DNA from: Maribacter polysaccharolyticus
GTDB taxonomy: Bacteria; Bacteroidota; Bacteroidia; Flavobacteriales; Flavobacteriaceae
Assembly (NCBI RefSeq): GCF_028882255.1
Contig: NZ_JARBUY010000005.1
Location: 248,001-312,000 of the forward strand
Direction: 5' to 3'
DNA: 64,000 bases
Shown here: piece after piece, positions 31,583-42,444 of the stretch
Layout of the letters: every line of letters begins with the position of its first letter
Position numbering within the stretch: the first letter of the stretch is position 1
Notes under the pieces: generated by a model
The model's database searches: none
Told to the model about the DNA's origin: nothing
What the model saw: the letters and a program-made list of their open reading frames with translations, nothing else
Translations under genes and position numbers: made by a program

Positions 31583-34351
31583 ATGGAACAAAAAATATAT
31601 GTAAGTTTGACCTCCAAAACGCCAAGCCAAATCTTTACAAAAATAGGACATATAGCCTTGCAATCAAATAAACAATATTTACTTTTCCTTTTCCTTACTA
31701 TTCTTGGTAGTGTTTTGGGATATGCCCAAGAAGACAAAATCGTACCCCTAACCATGGAAATTGAGCAAGATACTATTTTTGCCCCAATTCTTACCCTTGA
31801 GGAACTCAGAAAAGATTCGAAAAAAGATTCCACGGAAGTCGACACCGTAAAGACCAAACCCCCATTATTACTCGATGTTATAAAATACAAGGCCACGGAC
31901 TATGTACGGTTAAGCCAAAAGGAACAAAAAATCTACCTTTATAACGAAGCCGAAATCCAATATCAGGACACCGAACTTAAGGCCGGGGTCATCGTTATGG
32001 ATTATGTAAAGAACGAAGTATATGCCGGACGCATCAAGGATTCCCTTGGCAACTATACCCAACTCCCCTATTTCAAACAAGGAACGAACGAGGTCATTCC
32101 AGACTCCATCCGGTTTAATTTCGACACCCAAAAAGCCATTATTTGGAACTCCAGGACCGAACAGGAAGCAGGACTTGGGGATTTTGGGAGCGATGCGATG
32201 AAAGTCTATGCCGATATCACCAAAAAAGAAAATGACTCCGTTTATTTTTTAAAGGAAGGGAAGCTCACCACCTCTACGGATACCATAAACCCCGATTATT
32301 ACATTAGGGTACATAAGGCGAAATTCGTTCCCAAAAAGAAAGTAATAGCAGGCTTTAGCAACCTGTACATTATGGATATACCGACGCCCATAGCCCTGCC
32401 CTTTGCGTATTTCCCCCTCTCGGTAGGCCGATCTGCGGGAATAATAATGCCTACTTTCGGAAACGATGCCGATGCTGGATATTTTCTACAGGACATAGGG
32501 TACTATATCCCTTTTGGGGATTATGCGGATCTTTACGTCACAGGGGATTTTTACACCAATGGCAGTTGGGGTTTCAACACCCAATCGATTTACACCAAAC
32601 GCTATAAATATAGCGGGAACATCAATTTTAGTTACGAAAATATAATTTCGAGCCAAAAAGGGTTCAGTGATTACAGCCTTACCAAGAACTGGAACCTTAA
32701 GGTTTCCCATTCCCAGGATGCGAAAGCAAGCACGAATTCCACCTTTTCGGCATCCGTGAATATGGGAAGTAGTAAGTATTACCAAAATTCCTTGGAGCAG
32801 ATCAACATTGCCAGCACACAAAACAACACCTTGTCATCTTCCGTCTCCTATTCAAAGACGTTTCCGGAGTATCCTTCGGTTAATTTGAGTTTATCGGCCA
32901 CGCACAGCCAAAACACCAATACGGAATCCATTGAATTGAACCTACCAACCCTTTCGGCGAGTATGGAACGTATTTATCCGTTTGCAAAAAGGGACGGGAT
33001 AAAATCGGGCTTGATAGACAATATCAACTTTCAGTACACCTTAAATGCCGCAAACAATATATCGACCACCGATGACGAATTCCTGAAATCCGGAATGTTC
33101 GATAGCGCCAGGACCGGAGCCCAACATTCAATCCCACTTACCACAAACTTCAAGGTGGCCAAATATTTAAGTGTCAGTGTAGGCGGAACCTATCAAGACA
33201 TATGGACCCTCCAAACCTACGAGCAAAGTTACGATGAAGAAGAGGATGATGTGGTCACCGATACGATCAGTGGTTTCGATCGATATAACAAATACAATTT
33301 CAGTGCGAGTGTAGGAACCACATTATATGGTACCTTCAACTTTGGGGAGGACAAAAAAATCCAAGCGATAAGGCACACCATGCGACCCTCGTTAAGCTAT
33401 GGATACGCCCCATCCTTTGAACAGTTTTACGATGAATATATTGATGAATATGGCGATGTCGTCGAATATTCCCGGTTTGAAAACACCCTTTATGGTGCCC
33501 CTGGCCTTAGCCAATCGAGTAGCCTAAGCTTTTCGCTTGCCAATACCCTGGAGGCCAAGGTTCGGGATAAAGACTCAACGGTCACGGAACCCAAAAAAGT
33601 CTCCCTCCTTAGCAACTTCAATGTTTCAACAGGATATAACTTTGAATCGGATTCCCTCAACTTAAGCCCTTTGAGCATAAGTGGTAGTACAAGTATTCTG
33701 GACAGTAAAATGTCGATCAACTTCTCAGCCGGACTCGACCCCTATGCCATTGATAATAACGGTACACGGATCAACACCTTCAATATAAATAATGGAGGTA
33801 GTCTTTTTCGCTTAACTCGGGCAAGTGCCAATGTAGGGTACTCCATAAGCAATGAGACTTTCGGTAAAAAAGGCGAAGGTGATGATAAGCAGAAGGATGT
33901 GGACCGTTTTGATTACACCGCCCAAAGTGGTGGCCGAACGGATGATCTTTTTGGCAAAGCCGATAATTTCCGGGATATCCCTTCGGACGACTCCAAGAAT
34001 GGGGATGAGGTAGAAAACCCGGCATATGGCACCAAACTCCCCTGGGACCTTAAATTGGCCTATTCGGCCTCATACTCCAATGCGGCCCGGCAAAACGAAT
34101 TCAGCAGTAATTCCTTAATGTTCTCCGGAAATATCGAACTCTCCCCCCGATGGAAGGTCGGAGGTTCCTCAGGGTATGATTTCAAGGGCAAAGGATTTTC
34201 ACTGACCCAATTGCGTTTTGAACGTGATTTAAAAAGTTTTGTATTGCGTTTCAACTGGACACCCTTTGGCACCTATAAACGCTGGTATTTCTTTATCGGG
34301 ATCAAAAGTTCGATCCTTAGTGACCTCAAATGGGAAAGCCGAAGTAAGTAA
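31583..34351 (+). CDS. lptD: LptD-like outer-membrane LPS assembly protein
   Basis: This 922-residue protein has a hydrophobic signal segment at about residues 33-48, an OstA/LptA-like beta-jellyroll (IYLYNEAEIQYQDTELKAG) and then a long beta-barrel with alternating aromatic strands. It matches the Bacteroidota 'putative LPS assembly protein LptD' and would insert lipopolysaccharide into the outer leaflet with LptE. The N-terminal 30 residues before the signal are unusual, so an internal start is possible. It shares a 51-base promoter region with the divergent amidase. The barrel has acidic and glycine-rich loops (YDEEEDDVV). Confidence 0.88.
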   Translation: MEQKIYVSLTSKTPSQIFTKIGHIALQSNKQYLLFLFLTILGSVLGYAQEDKIVPLTMEIEQDTIFAPILTLEELRKDSKKDSTEVDTVKTKPPLLLDVIKYKATDYVRLSQKEQKIYLYNEAEIQYQDTELKAGVIVMDYVKNEVYAGRIKDSLGNYTQLPYFKQGTNEVIPDSIRFNFDTQKAIIWNSRTEQEAGLGDFGSDAMKVYADITKKENDSVYFLKEGKLTTSTDTINPDYYIRVHKAKFVPKKKVIAGFSNLYIMDIPTPIALPFAYFPLSVGRSAGIIMPTFGNDADAGYFLQDIGYYIPFGDYADLYVTGDFYTNGSWGFNTQSIYTKRYKYSGNINFSYENIISSQKGFSDYSLTKNWNLKVSHSQDAKASTNSTFSASVNMGSSKYYQNSLEQINIASTQNNTLSSSVSYSKTFPEYPSVNLSLSATHSQNTNTESIELNLPTLSASMERIYPFAKRDGIKSGLIDNINFQYTLNAANNISTTDDEFLKSGMFDSARTGAQHSIPLTTNFKVAKYLSVSVGGTYQDIWTLQTYEQSYDEEEDDVVTDTISGFDRYNKYNFSASVGTTLYGTFNFGEDKKIQAIRHTMRPSLSYGYAPSFEQFYDEYIDEYGDVVEYSRFENTLYGAPGLSQSSSLSFSLANTLEAKVRDKDSTVTEPKKVSLLSNFNVSTGYNFESDSLNLSPLSISGSTSILDSKMSINFSAGLDPYAIDNNGTRINTFNINNGGSLFRLTRASANVGYSISNETFGKKGEGDDKQKDVDRFDYTAQSGGRTDDLFGKADNFRDIPSDDSKNGDEVENPAYGTKLPWDLKLAYSASYSNAARQNEFSSNSLMFSGNIELSPRWKVGGSSGYDFKGKGFSLTQLRFERDLKSFVLRFNWTPFGTYKRWYFFIGIKSSILSDLKWESRSK

Positions 34352-34438
34352 CCATGTTTCAACGCAACACAGAACACACCTCAAGTTCAAAGAAATAATC
34401 TACCCAACAAGCATTTACCAATTTAAAACAAACATAAA

Positions 34439-34819
34439 ATGAAGAAAATCATAAACACCGAAAACGCACCCGCCCCAATCGGTCCTTACAACCAAGCGGT
34501 ACTATCCGGGAACACTTTATACATTTCCGGTCAAATTCCAATTGATCCAAAAACAGGAAAGTTGGTAGAAGGAGACATCGCCAAGGAAACCATGCAATGC
34601 ATGGAAAACCTTAAAGCAATCCTCACGGAAGCCGGGATGACTTTTGAAAATGTGGTCAAATCGTCTATTTTCATTAGCGACATGAACCGATTCTCAGAAA
34701 TAAATACCGTTTACTCCGATTATTTTGATGCCGACACAGCCCCTGCAAGGGAAACTGTGGAAGTGGCGAACCTCCCTAAATTCGTAAATGTTGAAATCTC
34801 AATGATTGCAGTAGCCTAA
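34439..34819 (+). CDS. ridA: RidA-family enamine/imine deaminase
   Basis: This cytosolic 126-residue protein hydrolyses reactive 2-aminoacrylate-type enamines and imines formed by PLP enzymes. It has the family signature: GPYNQAV near residues 15-21, GQIPIDP, and the carboxylate-binding arginine R104 in APARETVEVANLP. Length and motifs are typical. It lies 87 bases after lptD and converges with the kinase gene; a shared hairpin spans both stops. Confidence 0.95.
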   Translation: MKKIINTENAPAPIGPYNQAVLSGNTLYISGQIPIDPKTGKLVEGDIAKETMQCMENLKAILTEAGMTFENVVKSSIFISDMNRFSEINTVYSDYFDADTAPARETVEVANLPKFVNVEISMIAVA

Positions 34820-34831
34820 CCAAAGGCTACT
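34810..34831. terminator. Bidirectional terminator between ridA and kinase gene
   Basis: AGTAGCCT (34810-34817) and AGGCTACT (34824-34831) form a perfect 8-bp stem with a six-base loop. It overlaps the last codons of both convergent genes and is followed by taaatatttt on the plus strand, a reasonable terminator shape for both directions. Confidence 0.6.
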
Positions 34832-35681
34832 AAATATTTTGCTGATGGAATTGCATTAAACCTTCAATCGGTTTTTGACGTATTTCACCAACGATCAAAT
34901 CATTTCTTTCCAATACGGTGGTAAGCTCTTGCTTTAGATAATAAGCGATACTACCCACAAAATTGATAGGTACTTTTGTGGCCAACTCAAACTGCATAAT
35001 GTAGTTGTTCACAAATTGCTGGAAACCTTTATCGATGACCCCTTTACAATATGGATGCTCTTTGTTCTCAATCAAAAACCTCGCAAAAGTAGCCAAATAC
35101 GTATTGGGATTGGGCTGTTTGTAAAGGTTTTCCTTGATAACATCTGCTTCCAAATCATACTCCTTGGCAAATTTCATTCCCAAAGACTGTGGCATTTTGT
35201 GAAAATAAAAATCCCTTATCAATTTTCTTCCGAAGAAATTACCACTACCATCATCCATTGGAATATACCCCAAAGAGGTTACTTTTTGAATGGCTTGGTT
35301 CCCATCGTAGTAACAGCAATTGGAACCGGTACCTAAAATACATACAATGGCCTGATGACCTATTTTCGTTGTCGCATAGATGGCCGCATAGGTATCTTCC
35401 TTTATATTGGCTTTGGCATTTGGGAAAAAATCGGCAAATATTTCCCTTAGGAAAACCTTCATTCGTTCGGTACCACAACCGGCCCCGTAAAAATAAAGTC
35501 TGGTTACCTCTTCCCTATTCTTGGAAAGTTCAAAATTATTGGCCAAACGATCCTCGATTACCGGACGGGTAAGCACCTCCGGGCTCAAACCAAGGGTTTG
35601 GGTCATAAACAATTGATTTCCTTTTTCATCCAATGCAATCCAATCGGATTTCGTCGCTCCACTATCAACAATTAATATCAT
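34830..35681 (-). CDS. BadF/BcrA-type amino-sugar kinase (NagK/MurK-like)
   Basis: This cytosolic kinase of 283 residues belongs to the BadF/BadG/BcrA ASKHA family, often annotated as N-acetylglucosamine kinase in Bacteroidota. ILIVDSGATKSDWI is the phosphate-binding first loop, CILGTGSNCCYY the second, and the late FVGSIAYYLK segment the adenosine region. Substrates in this family include GlcNAc and MurNAc. Since murQ (57.8 kb), nagB (59.6 kb) and a NagZ-like domain (23.5 kb) are all encoded in this window, it may supply MurNAc-6-phosphate or GlcNAc-6-phosphate to them. Which sugar it prefers is not readable. Confidence 0.85.
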   Translation of the reverse strand: MILIVDSGATKSDWIALDEKGNQLFMTQTLGLSPEVLTRPVIEDRLANNFELSKNREEVTRLYFYGAGCGTERMKVFLREIFADFFPNAKANIKEDTYAAIYATTKIGHQAIVCILGTGSNCCYYDGNQAIQKVTSLGYIPMDDGSGNFFGRKLIRDFYFHKMPQSLGMKFAKEYDLEADVIKENLYKQPNPNTYLATFARFLIENKEHPYCKGVIDKGFQQFVNNYIMQFELATKVPINFVGSIAYYLKQELTTVLERNDLIVGEIRQKPIEGLMQFHQQNI

Positions 35682-35764
35682 AGATCACTATTTAAAAACA
35701 ATCCTGAAAACTATTGATAAACATCATAATTCCCAGGATTGCATATTCTAACTAAATTAAAGAC

Positions 35765-36769
<1,005 letters not shown>

Positions 36770-36788
36770 TCACTTTTTTAAATTAAAA

Positions 36789-37772
36789 TTATATTGACAT
36801 TATATCTGAAACTCTTATTAGCTCCTTATCTATTTTCGTATGGCCTTTTATGGCTTTGTTTATCGGGGTTAGGATAATTGCATTATCCTGGATCCCTACC
36901 ATGAGGTTGGTTTTCCCCTCCAAAAGGGATTCTACGGCCTTAACCCCCATTCTACTGGCCAACACACGATCATAACACGAAGGTGAACCACCACGTTGCA
37001 TATGCCCCAGTACGGATACCCTAACATCATAGTCAGGCAACTTTTCCTCCACAAAATCCTTGAGATCAAAAATATTCTTACCGGTCTTATCGCCTTCGGC
37101 AACGATGACGATACTCGAGGATTTTCCCGACTCCTTACTTCGTTTTAGGGACTCCAATAATCTTTCCCTTCCCAAGTTCTCTTCCGGAATTAAAATCTCC
37201 TCTGCCCCGGCACCCACACCTGCGTTCAATGCAATATGGCCAACATCACGGCCCATAACCTCCACAAAGAACAATCTATTGTGCGAACTGGCGGTATCCC
37301 TGATTTTATCAATAGCCTCGACCACCGTATTCAAAGCGGTATCGAAACCTAACGTATATGTTGTTCCGAAGATATCATTGTCAATGGTCCCGGGAATCCC
37401 TATCACGGGAAAGTCAAACTCTTGGTTGAATATCATGGCCCCGGTAAAACTACCATCACCACCAATAACCACAAAAGCATCGATGCCTTCCCTCACTAAA
37501 TTATCATAAGCCTTTTGACGACCTTCCTTGGTCCTGAATTCCTGACATCTGGCAGATTTCAGGATCGTCCCCCCTTTTTGTATGATATTGTTGACACTTC
37601 GCGCATCCATAGGCTTAAAATCGCCTTCGATCATACCTTGATAACCTCTATAAATACCTATACAATCGACCTTTAAATAAGCACAGGTCCTAACGACAGA
37701 ACGTATTGCCGCGTTCATGCCCGGAGAATCACCTCCTGAAGTAAAAACACCTATTTTTCTAATATTTTTCAT
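36789..37772 (-). CDS. pfkA: ATP-dependent 6-phosphofructokinase
   Basis: This cytosolic enzyme of 327 residues phosphorylates fructose-6-phosphate to fructose-1,6-bisphosphate. It has the ATP-binding GGDSPGMNAAIRS, the catalytic loop in IGIPGTIDND, GGDGSFTG and the effector/active-site stretch MGRDVGHIAL. The glycine in GGDGS is the mark of ATP- rather than PPi-dependent enzymes. It is the first gene of the pfkA-gapA pair, with a good TAnnTTTG element 18 bases before the ATG. Confidence 0.96.
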   Translation of the reverse strand: MKNIRKIGVFTSGGDSPGMNAAIRSVVRTCAYLKVDCIGIYRGYQGMIEGDFKPMDARSVNNIIQKGGTILKSARCQEFRTKEGRQKAYDNLVREGIDAFVVIGGDGSFTGAMIFNQEFDFPVIGIPGTIDNDIFGTTYTLGFDTALNTVVEAIDKIRDTASSHNRLFFVEVMGRDVGHIALNAGVGAGAEEILIPEENLGRERLLESLKRSKESGKSSSIVIVAEGDKTGKNIFDLKDFVEEKLPDYDVRVSVLGHMQRGGSPSCYDRVLASRMGVKAVESLLEGKTNLMVGIQDNAIILTPINKAIKGHTKIDKELIRVSDIMSI

Positions 37773-37789
37773 ATAGAAAATTAAGCCAA

Positions 37790-37797
37790 CAAAAATA
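37790..37797 (-). promoter_or_regulatory. Bacteroidota -7 promoter element for pfkA-gapA
   Basis: On the minus strand the bases read TATTTTTG, an exact match to the Bacteroidota -7 consensus TAnnTTTG, 18 bases upstream of the pfkA ATG. A TTTG lies close upstream but not at the usual -33 spacing. Confidence 0.55.
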
Positions 37798-37932
37798 GCA
37801 AACTTTTACCACAAAACGAACTCTTTATCGCTTATTATTATGTGTCAAATTGCACAAAAACGATTTCGTAAAGAAAAAATTCAGGAATGACCCAAAAAAC
37901 ACGTTAAAAAGACACAATGTTGCAAATTATCA

Positions 37933-40900
37933 CTATCCTTTGGACTTTTCCTGGAAGAGCAATAAACTGTCTCGCCCCATCACCTGATTCGGCACCGGAT
38001 CGTTTTTCTTCTGCTTCTTTTCCTTGTTGGCCCCCTTGAACATTTTTTGCATCAATTCCTTAAAACTATTGAAATCGACCTCATAGGACAAACCGACTCC
38101 CTGGGTATACCCTTGGGTATCCCCGAAAAATGCCTGTATCTCATTTTCCCTATTGAAGAACTTTGCGCTTAACGTACCTTCCTCGTTCAAGAGCAATTGC
38201 AGTTCAAAGTCACCCGCGACGACGGTTTCAGTAGTACCACCGACCGGAACCCCTACTTTCCCGTTCAATAGAACCCTATCACTGATTTGGGTAGATACGG
38301 TCACCCCTATCCTATTCTCGGTTTCAATATCGGTACTGGAATCAAGTATACCTTGTTCATAGGAAAGCCCTAAATTGAACTTATCATTACCACCACTAAG
38401 GACTTGATTCAGCAATCCTGATGCCGATTGGATCAGGTTACCGGTGACCGCTTGTGAATTGATACCACTTTGGTCATTCACGAAAGTACCTTGGGCCAAT
38501 AGGAATATGGCATTTTTCTCCTCTACCTGTGGATCCTGTAGACTGTATTCCAATTCTGATTTGATCATGGAACTTGTTCCCGGGAATTCGATGTTAAAGT
38601 CGATTTCGGGACTCTCGAGCTCCTCTGTCAATTTAATGACTACATCCGTGGCTATCCGTTTCGTATACCCGGAGTCCTCGAGTAAAGGCGCAGGATTCGC
38701 ATTCAAGGAATATACGGCTTCCATGTTCAATTGTGCGGAAAGCGGGTCACGGTCCCATACGATGGTCCCCCCTGGTTTTACCTTGAATGTTTTATTTATT
38801 ATACCTCCGAACTTATAATTGAACTCCCCTGTCACCACAACAAAGTCCCCGAACATCTCAAACCTATCCTTTGTGTTTATCCGGATCAACAAAAGACCTT
38901 CACCGGTACCTTTCAATGAACTACCGGTTTTCTGATCGGTGACGATCTCAACCTCGGCATCCGGTGTTACGTCCAGGTTGAACTCCATTTCAAGTCCTTG
39001 GATTTCTTCCAAGACCCGTTGTACACTTTCCGCATCGGTCTCATCTTTCTCAATGAACTTTATATACGAATAATCCCCAACCGAAGTCACATCACTTAAC
39101 GGTATCTTTAACGAGGTACCCTTTGCTGTTTTTCCATCCACATTGATCGTCAAGGCTTTGGTAGAGCCGAATATATGTCCCGTTCCATTTAAAAAGCCCG
39201 TTCCATAATACAAGACCTCTTCTTCAAAAGGGGTATCCAGGATCAATAACCGATCATTATTCGTATCTACCCTCAAGTCGAGCACCCAATCCTTAAAAAA
39301 GCTATGGGTAATGGAGCCATCCAAGGTTGCCTTGGTATTTCTGGCCACATCGGTAATTCCGATTTTTTCAAAATTGAAGGATTGTTCGGACAGCCGCACT
39401 CTTGAGCCACGTGCAAAGCCATAATCCACATTTAAATACGGAATCGCAAGACCGGCATTATCAAGGGTCAACAAGCCACTGAAATCAGGATTGTCTATGT
39501 CCCCCGTAAACCTGGCACTACCTTGCAGCTCCCCACGGATATTGGTAATAACCCCTTCCCCCAACGGACTAAAAGGTTCCAAAGCAAAACCATTGAAGTT
39601 TACCATAAGGTTGGCCTGCGGCAATTCGGTCTTATTCTCTATGTTCCCGATGACACTCAACTTCTCTTCCCCTTTATCCGTAATCTGGGCATTGACCACA
39701 AAATCGGTAAGATCGCGGTTACCGACGATCCCAATGAGCAAATCGCCCAATCGCATATCATTCACCGAAAAATCGGAAATCTCCAAATTTGAGGACGGTA
39801 GGTACACCTCATCCTTTTGCAACACATTCAGCGTACCATTGACTTCCCCTCCCAATTTCAAACTATCTATTGAGGGCGTGATCTTATCCAAGGACACGAT
39901 CTTGAACTGAAGTTGCAGGTCTTTAAAGGTAGAATCCGCCAATTGTCCACGTAAACGAATTTGCTCCCTTTCGTTATTATCCATTACGATTTCCTCGATC
40001 CGAATACTGTCCAGGGTATTGTTGAGAATGACCTTGTTCTTGGTATTCCCTTCCTTATTAAGGATCCAGGTGTTGTTCTTAAAACTGATGTCGGACTTTT
40101 TAAGACCGATTACCGAACTGTTCTGCTTGTTGAACGTATGGTAGAAATTAAGGTTATAGCTATCATTATATTCGCTGCCCCCTTTAAATTCAACCCTAAA
40201 GAACAGCGTATCCTTTAATGTGGTATTGATCAGGTTAAAATCCTTGACATCATAATAACTGGTAGACAGGTCACCCACGGCTATATAGGTATTGAACAGT
40301 GGGTTCTTATTGTCTATCTTGATATCTATATTATCGGCCTCATTGCCAAAAGCCATTATACTGGGCGACTTAAAGGTCAATTTAAAGTCCCCTTCATCGG
40401 CTATGATGTTCCCCCTAATAAATGTATTGGGGTCAAATTGCACCTCGGGAAAGAACACATCGACGATTTTATTGTATATCTTAAAATTAAAAGCCAAGGT
40501 TTGACCGTCTGAAATTTCAAAAGGCCTATAATTGGTATAGATACTACCTATGGAGTTCTGAACCAAACGTCCTAATTCCTTGACCCTGAAATTACCCTTC
40601 ATGTACCCGGTAATGATATCGGGGGAATTTATATCGATGGTCCGAATGGAATCGCCCTCAAAGGAAGAAGACACCTTGAAATCATCAAAATAATAGGTGT
40701 CGTTTATATTTTGGAAGATCGTCTTTGTGAACTTTATGTCTCCTACGATATTATCCAACGAATTTCCACTAATATCAATATTCACGTTTCCTTTAAAAAC
40801 CGAAACACTGTCTTTAATGAAATTCAATCGTTTTAGGTCCGCATGCTCTACGTTGGCGATAAAATTGAAGTTGTTACGATCCTCCCCAAAATCGGCCAAT

Positions 40901-42360
40901 CCCTTAAAATTGAATCGTATATTGGGATCGTTACTAAAGATCGACCCGTCAAAAAGTTGTTCTTTCAGAATACCCGAAACCTTTAGGTTCTTATAATTGT
41001 AATTGTTGAAATTTATGGAATACACCTCCCCGATCACCTCGGTATTGAGTTTTTCCTTAACAAAACCTTTGCCTTCAACATTAAAGTCCAAGGTTGTTTT
41101 ACCCAGATTCTTATTATCGACAAAATCACCCAGATCGAAATCGATCAAAGAAACAAACCCTTTATAGGCCGCATTTTCGATATTATTGAAGTCGGTCAAT
41201 TCAAGATCCGTATAACTACTACCAATGGCCGTATTCAGGTTCACTTTGGCATATACCGAGCTTTCGGTCACCGTTGCGCTTCCCCTTACGGTAAACTGCC
41301 CGAATTTACTAAAGGCATTGGACATGGATTTGCTTCCCAAGAAATTCGGCATCAACGCCCGCAATTCATAATAGGTACTGGTCACGTTCTTCATTTGTGC
41401 CTTTAACACAAAGGGTTTATCTTTTGTAAACAGGTTCTTGAAATTAAAATCGCCCCGTACCCCCGTGTTTTCCACCAAAAGGAAAAGATCATCAGTATCA
41501 AGGTCATTGAGGACGCCATTGACCTTGGATGAAAACGACACCATTTTTCCCTTCCCGAATTGGTTATAAAGTAGATTTACTTCATCAAGGGATACATTGG
41601 AGTCCGAAAACTCGGCGGTTATTTTTACCTTGTCCAGAAAATCCTTGAAATCTTTCCTCTCGTAATCAAAAACAAGGTTCCCGATCAATTTGGATTCAGG
41701 CGTTTCGATATTCAAGGTATCAAAACGCATTTGCTGTTTGGTGTACTTGAACTTCGTTGCAAGTTTTTTTACTTCAATATTTCGCTTATCCACAAATGAC
41801 ATGGCATTTATGGCCGTTGAAACGTTGGGGCCCAAAATCAAAAAGTCCTCCGATGAAATATTGAGGCCCCTAAAGTCCAACGTTTCTTTGTTCTCCAGAT
41901 TTTCATCGGTCAATCTAAAGGCACTGTTCGCTATATCGACATGAGATGAGGAAAAATAAAAAGGGGCCGTGTCCGGATCCCTAGGTTTTTTGTCATCCAA
42001 TTTATCTATAAAAACCTCCAAATTGGTACTGAGCGAATCTTTGTAAGTCGTTAACTTAAAATTGAGTCCATCGATACCGATATCGCCAAATTCGAGTCTT
42101 CCCTTTGCCAAATTCCGGGCACTGAGTACGGAAGTTTCCAACCGGTTGATGAAAAACAATGTGTCTTTTTGATAATCCTCAATATAGATCCCTTTGATCG
42201 CAACGTCCCAAGAAATCAATGAAAGACTAATTTCATCGATATTGATATTCGTACCGAACTCTTTGTTTATGGTGTTTGTGGCGTATTTTGCAAAACGCGT
42301 CTGTACGAAGGGAAGGGAAAGTATTATGGTGCCCAATACGCATATGAGCAACAATACCAA
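37933..42360 (-). CDS. tamB: TamB-family envelope translocation/lipid-transport protein
   Basis: This giant periplasm-spanning protein of at least 1,475 residues has an N-terminal membrane helix, then more than a thousand residues of beta-rich AsmA/TamB-type repeats. A C-terminal DUF490 domain (PGGTIVWDRDPLSAQLNMEA, IFLLAQGTF) precedes a charged tail. TamB bridges inner and outer membrane and takes part in outer-membrane protein or phospholipid transport. The start is doubtful. The only usual start codon in frame is TTG at 42360, yet the frame upstream stays open to a TGA and encodes a basic stretch (KHKSPIRKLRKILVRI) ideal for the helix's cytosolic side, without ATG or GTG. The upstream tail overlaps the tsaD promoter. 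Confidence 0.9.
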   Translation of the reverse strand: MVLLLICVLGTIILSLPFVQTRFAKYATNTINKEFGTNINIDEISLSLISWDVAIKGIYIEDYQKDTLFFINRLETSVLSARNLAKGRLEFGDIGIDGLNFKLTTYKDSLSTNLEVFIDKLDDKKPRDPDTAPFYFSSSHVDIANSAFRLTDENLENKETLDFRGLNISSEDFLILGPNVSTAINAMSFVDKRNIEVKKLATKFKYTKQQMRFDTLNIETPESKLIGNLVFDYERKDFKDFLDKVKITAEFSDSNVSLDEVNLLYNQFGKGKMVSFSSKVNGVLNDLDTDDLFLLVENTGVRGDFNFKNLFTKDKPFVLKAQMKNVTSTYYELRALMPNFLGSKSMSNAFSKFGQFTVRGSATVTESSVYAKVNLNTAIGSSYTDLELTDFNNIENAAYKGFVSLIDFDLGDFVDNKNLGKTTLDFNVEGKGFVKEKLNTEVIGEVYSINFNNYNYKNLKVSGILKEQLFDGSIFSNDPNIRFNFKGLADFGEDRNNFNFIANVEHADLKRLNFIKDSVSVFKGNVNIDISGNSLDNIVGDIKFTKTIFQNINDTYYFDDFKVSSSFEGDSIRTIDINSPDIITGYMKGNFRVKELGRLVQNSIGSIYTNYRPFEISDGQTLAFNFKIYNKIVDVFFPEVQFDPNTFIRGNIIADEGDFKLTFKSPSIMAFGNEADNIDIKIDNKNPLFNTYIAVGDLSTSYYDVKDFNLINTTLKDTLFFRVEFKGGSEYNDSYNLNFYHTFNKQNSSVIGLKKSDISFKNNTWILNKEGNTKNKVILNNTLDSIRIEEIVMDNNEREQIRLRGQLADSTFKDLQLQFKIVSLDKITPSIDSLKLGGEVNGTLNVLQKDEVYLPSSNLEISDFSVNDMRLGDLLIGIVGNRDLTDFVVNAQITDKGEEKLSVIGNIENKTELPQANLMVNFNGFALEPFSPLGEGVITNIRGELQGSARFTGDIDNPDFSGLLTLDNAGLAIPYLNVDYGFARGSRVRLSEQSFNFEKIGITDVARNTKATLDGSITHSFFKDWVLDLRVDTNNDRLLILDTPFEEEVLYYGTGFLNGTGHIFGSTKALTINVDGKTAKGTSLKIPLSDVTSVGDYSYIKFIEKDETDAESVQRVLEEIQGLEMEFNLDVTPDAEVEIVTDQKTGSSLKGTGEGLLLIRINTKDRFEMFGDFVVVTGEFNYKFGGIINKTFKVKPGGTIVWDRDPLSAQLNMEAVYSLNANPAPLLEDSGYTKRIATDVVIKLTEELESPEIDFNIEFPGTSSMIKSELEYSLQDPQVEEKNAIFLLAQGTFVNDQSGINSQAVTGNLIQSASGLLNQVLSGGNDKFNLGLSYEQGILDSSTDIETENRIGVTVSTQISDRVLLNGKVGVPVGGTTETVVAGDFELQLLLNEEGTLSAKFFNRENEIQAFFGDTQGYTQGVGLSYEVDFNSFKELMQKMFKGANKEKKQKKNDPVPNQVMGRDSLLLFQEKSKG

Positions 42361-42411
42361 GAGTATTCGAACCAGTATTTTTCTCAGTTTTCTGATAGGG
42401 CTTTTATGTTT

Positions 42412-42419
42412 TACCTTTG
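42412..42419 (+). promoter_or_regulatory. -7 promoter element for tsaD
   Basis: TACCTTTG matches TAnnTTTG exactly. It lies 25 bases before the GTG at 42445 and after the ATG at 42406. A transcript starting a few bases past it could not use that ATG, which decides the tsaD start. Confidence 0.6.
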
Positions 42420-42444
42420 TACTTCAAATTTTATTCCAAACCTT

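Noticed and set aside
42406-42444. ATG start 13 codons upstream of tsaD
   Set aside because: It lies before the predicted promoter element and adds residues not found in TsaD proteins.
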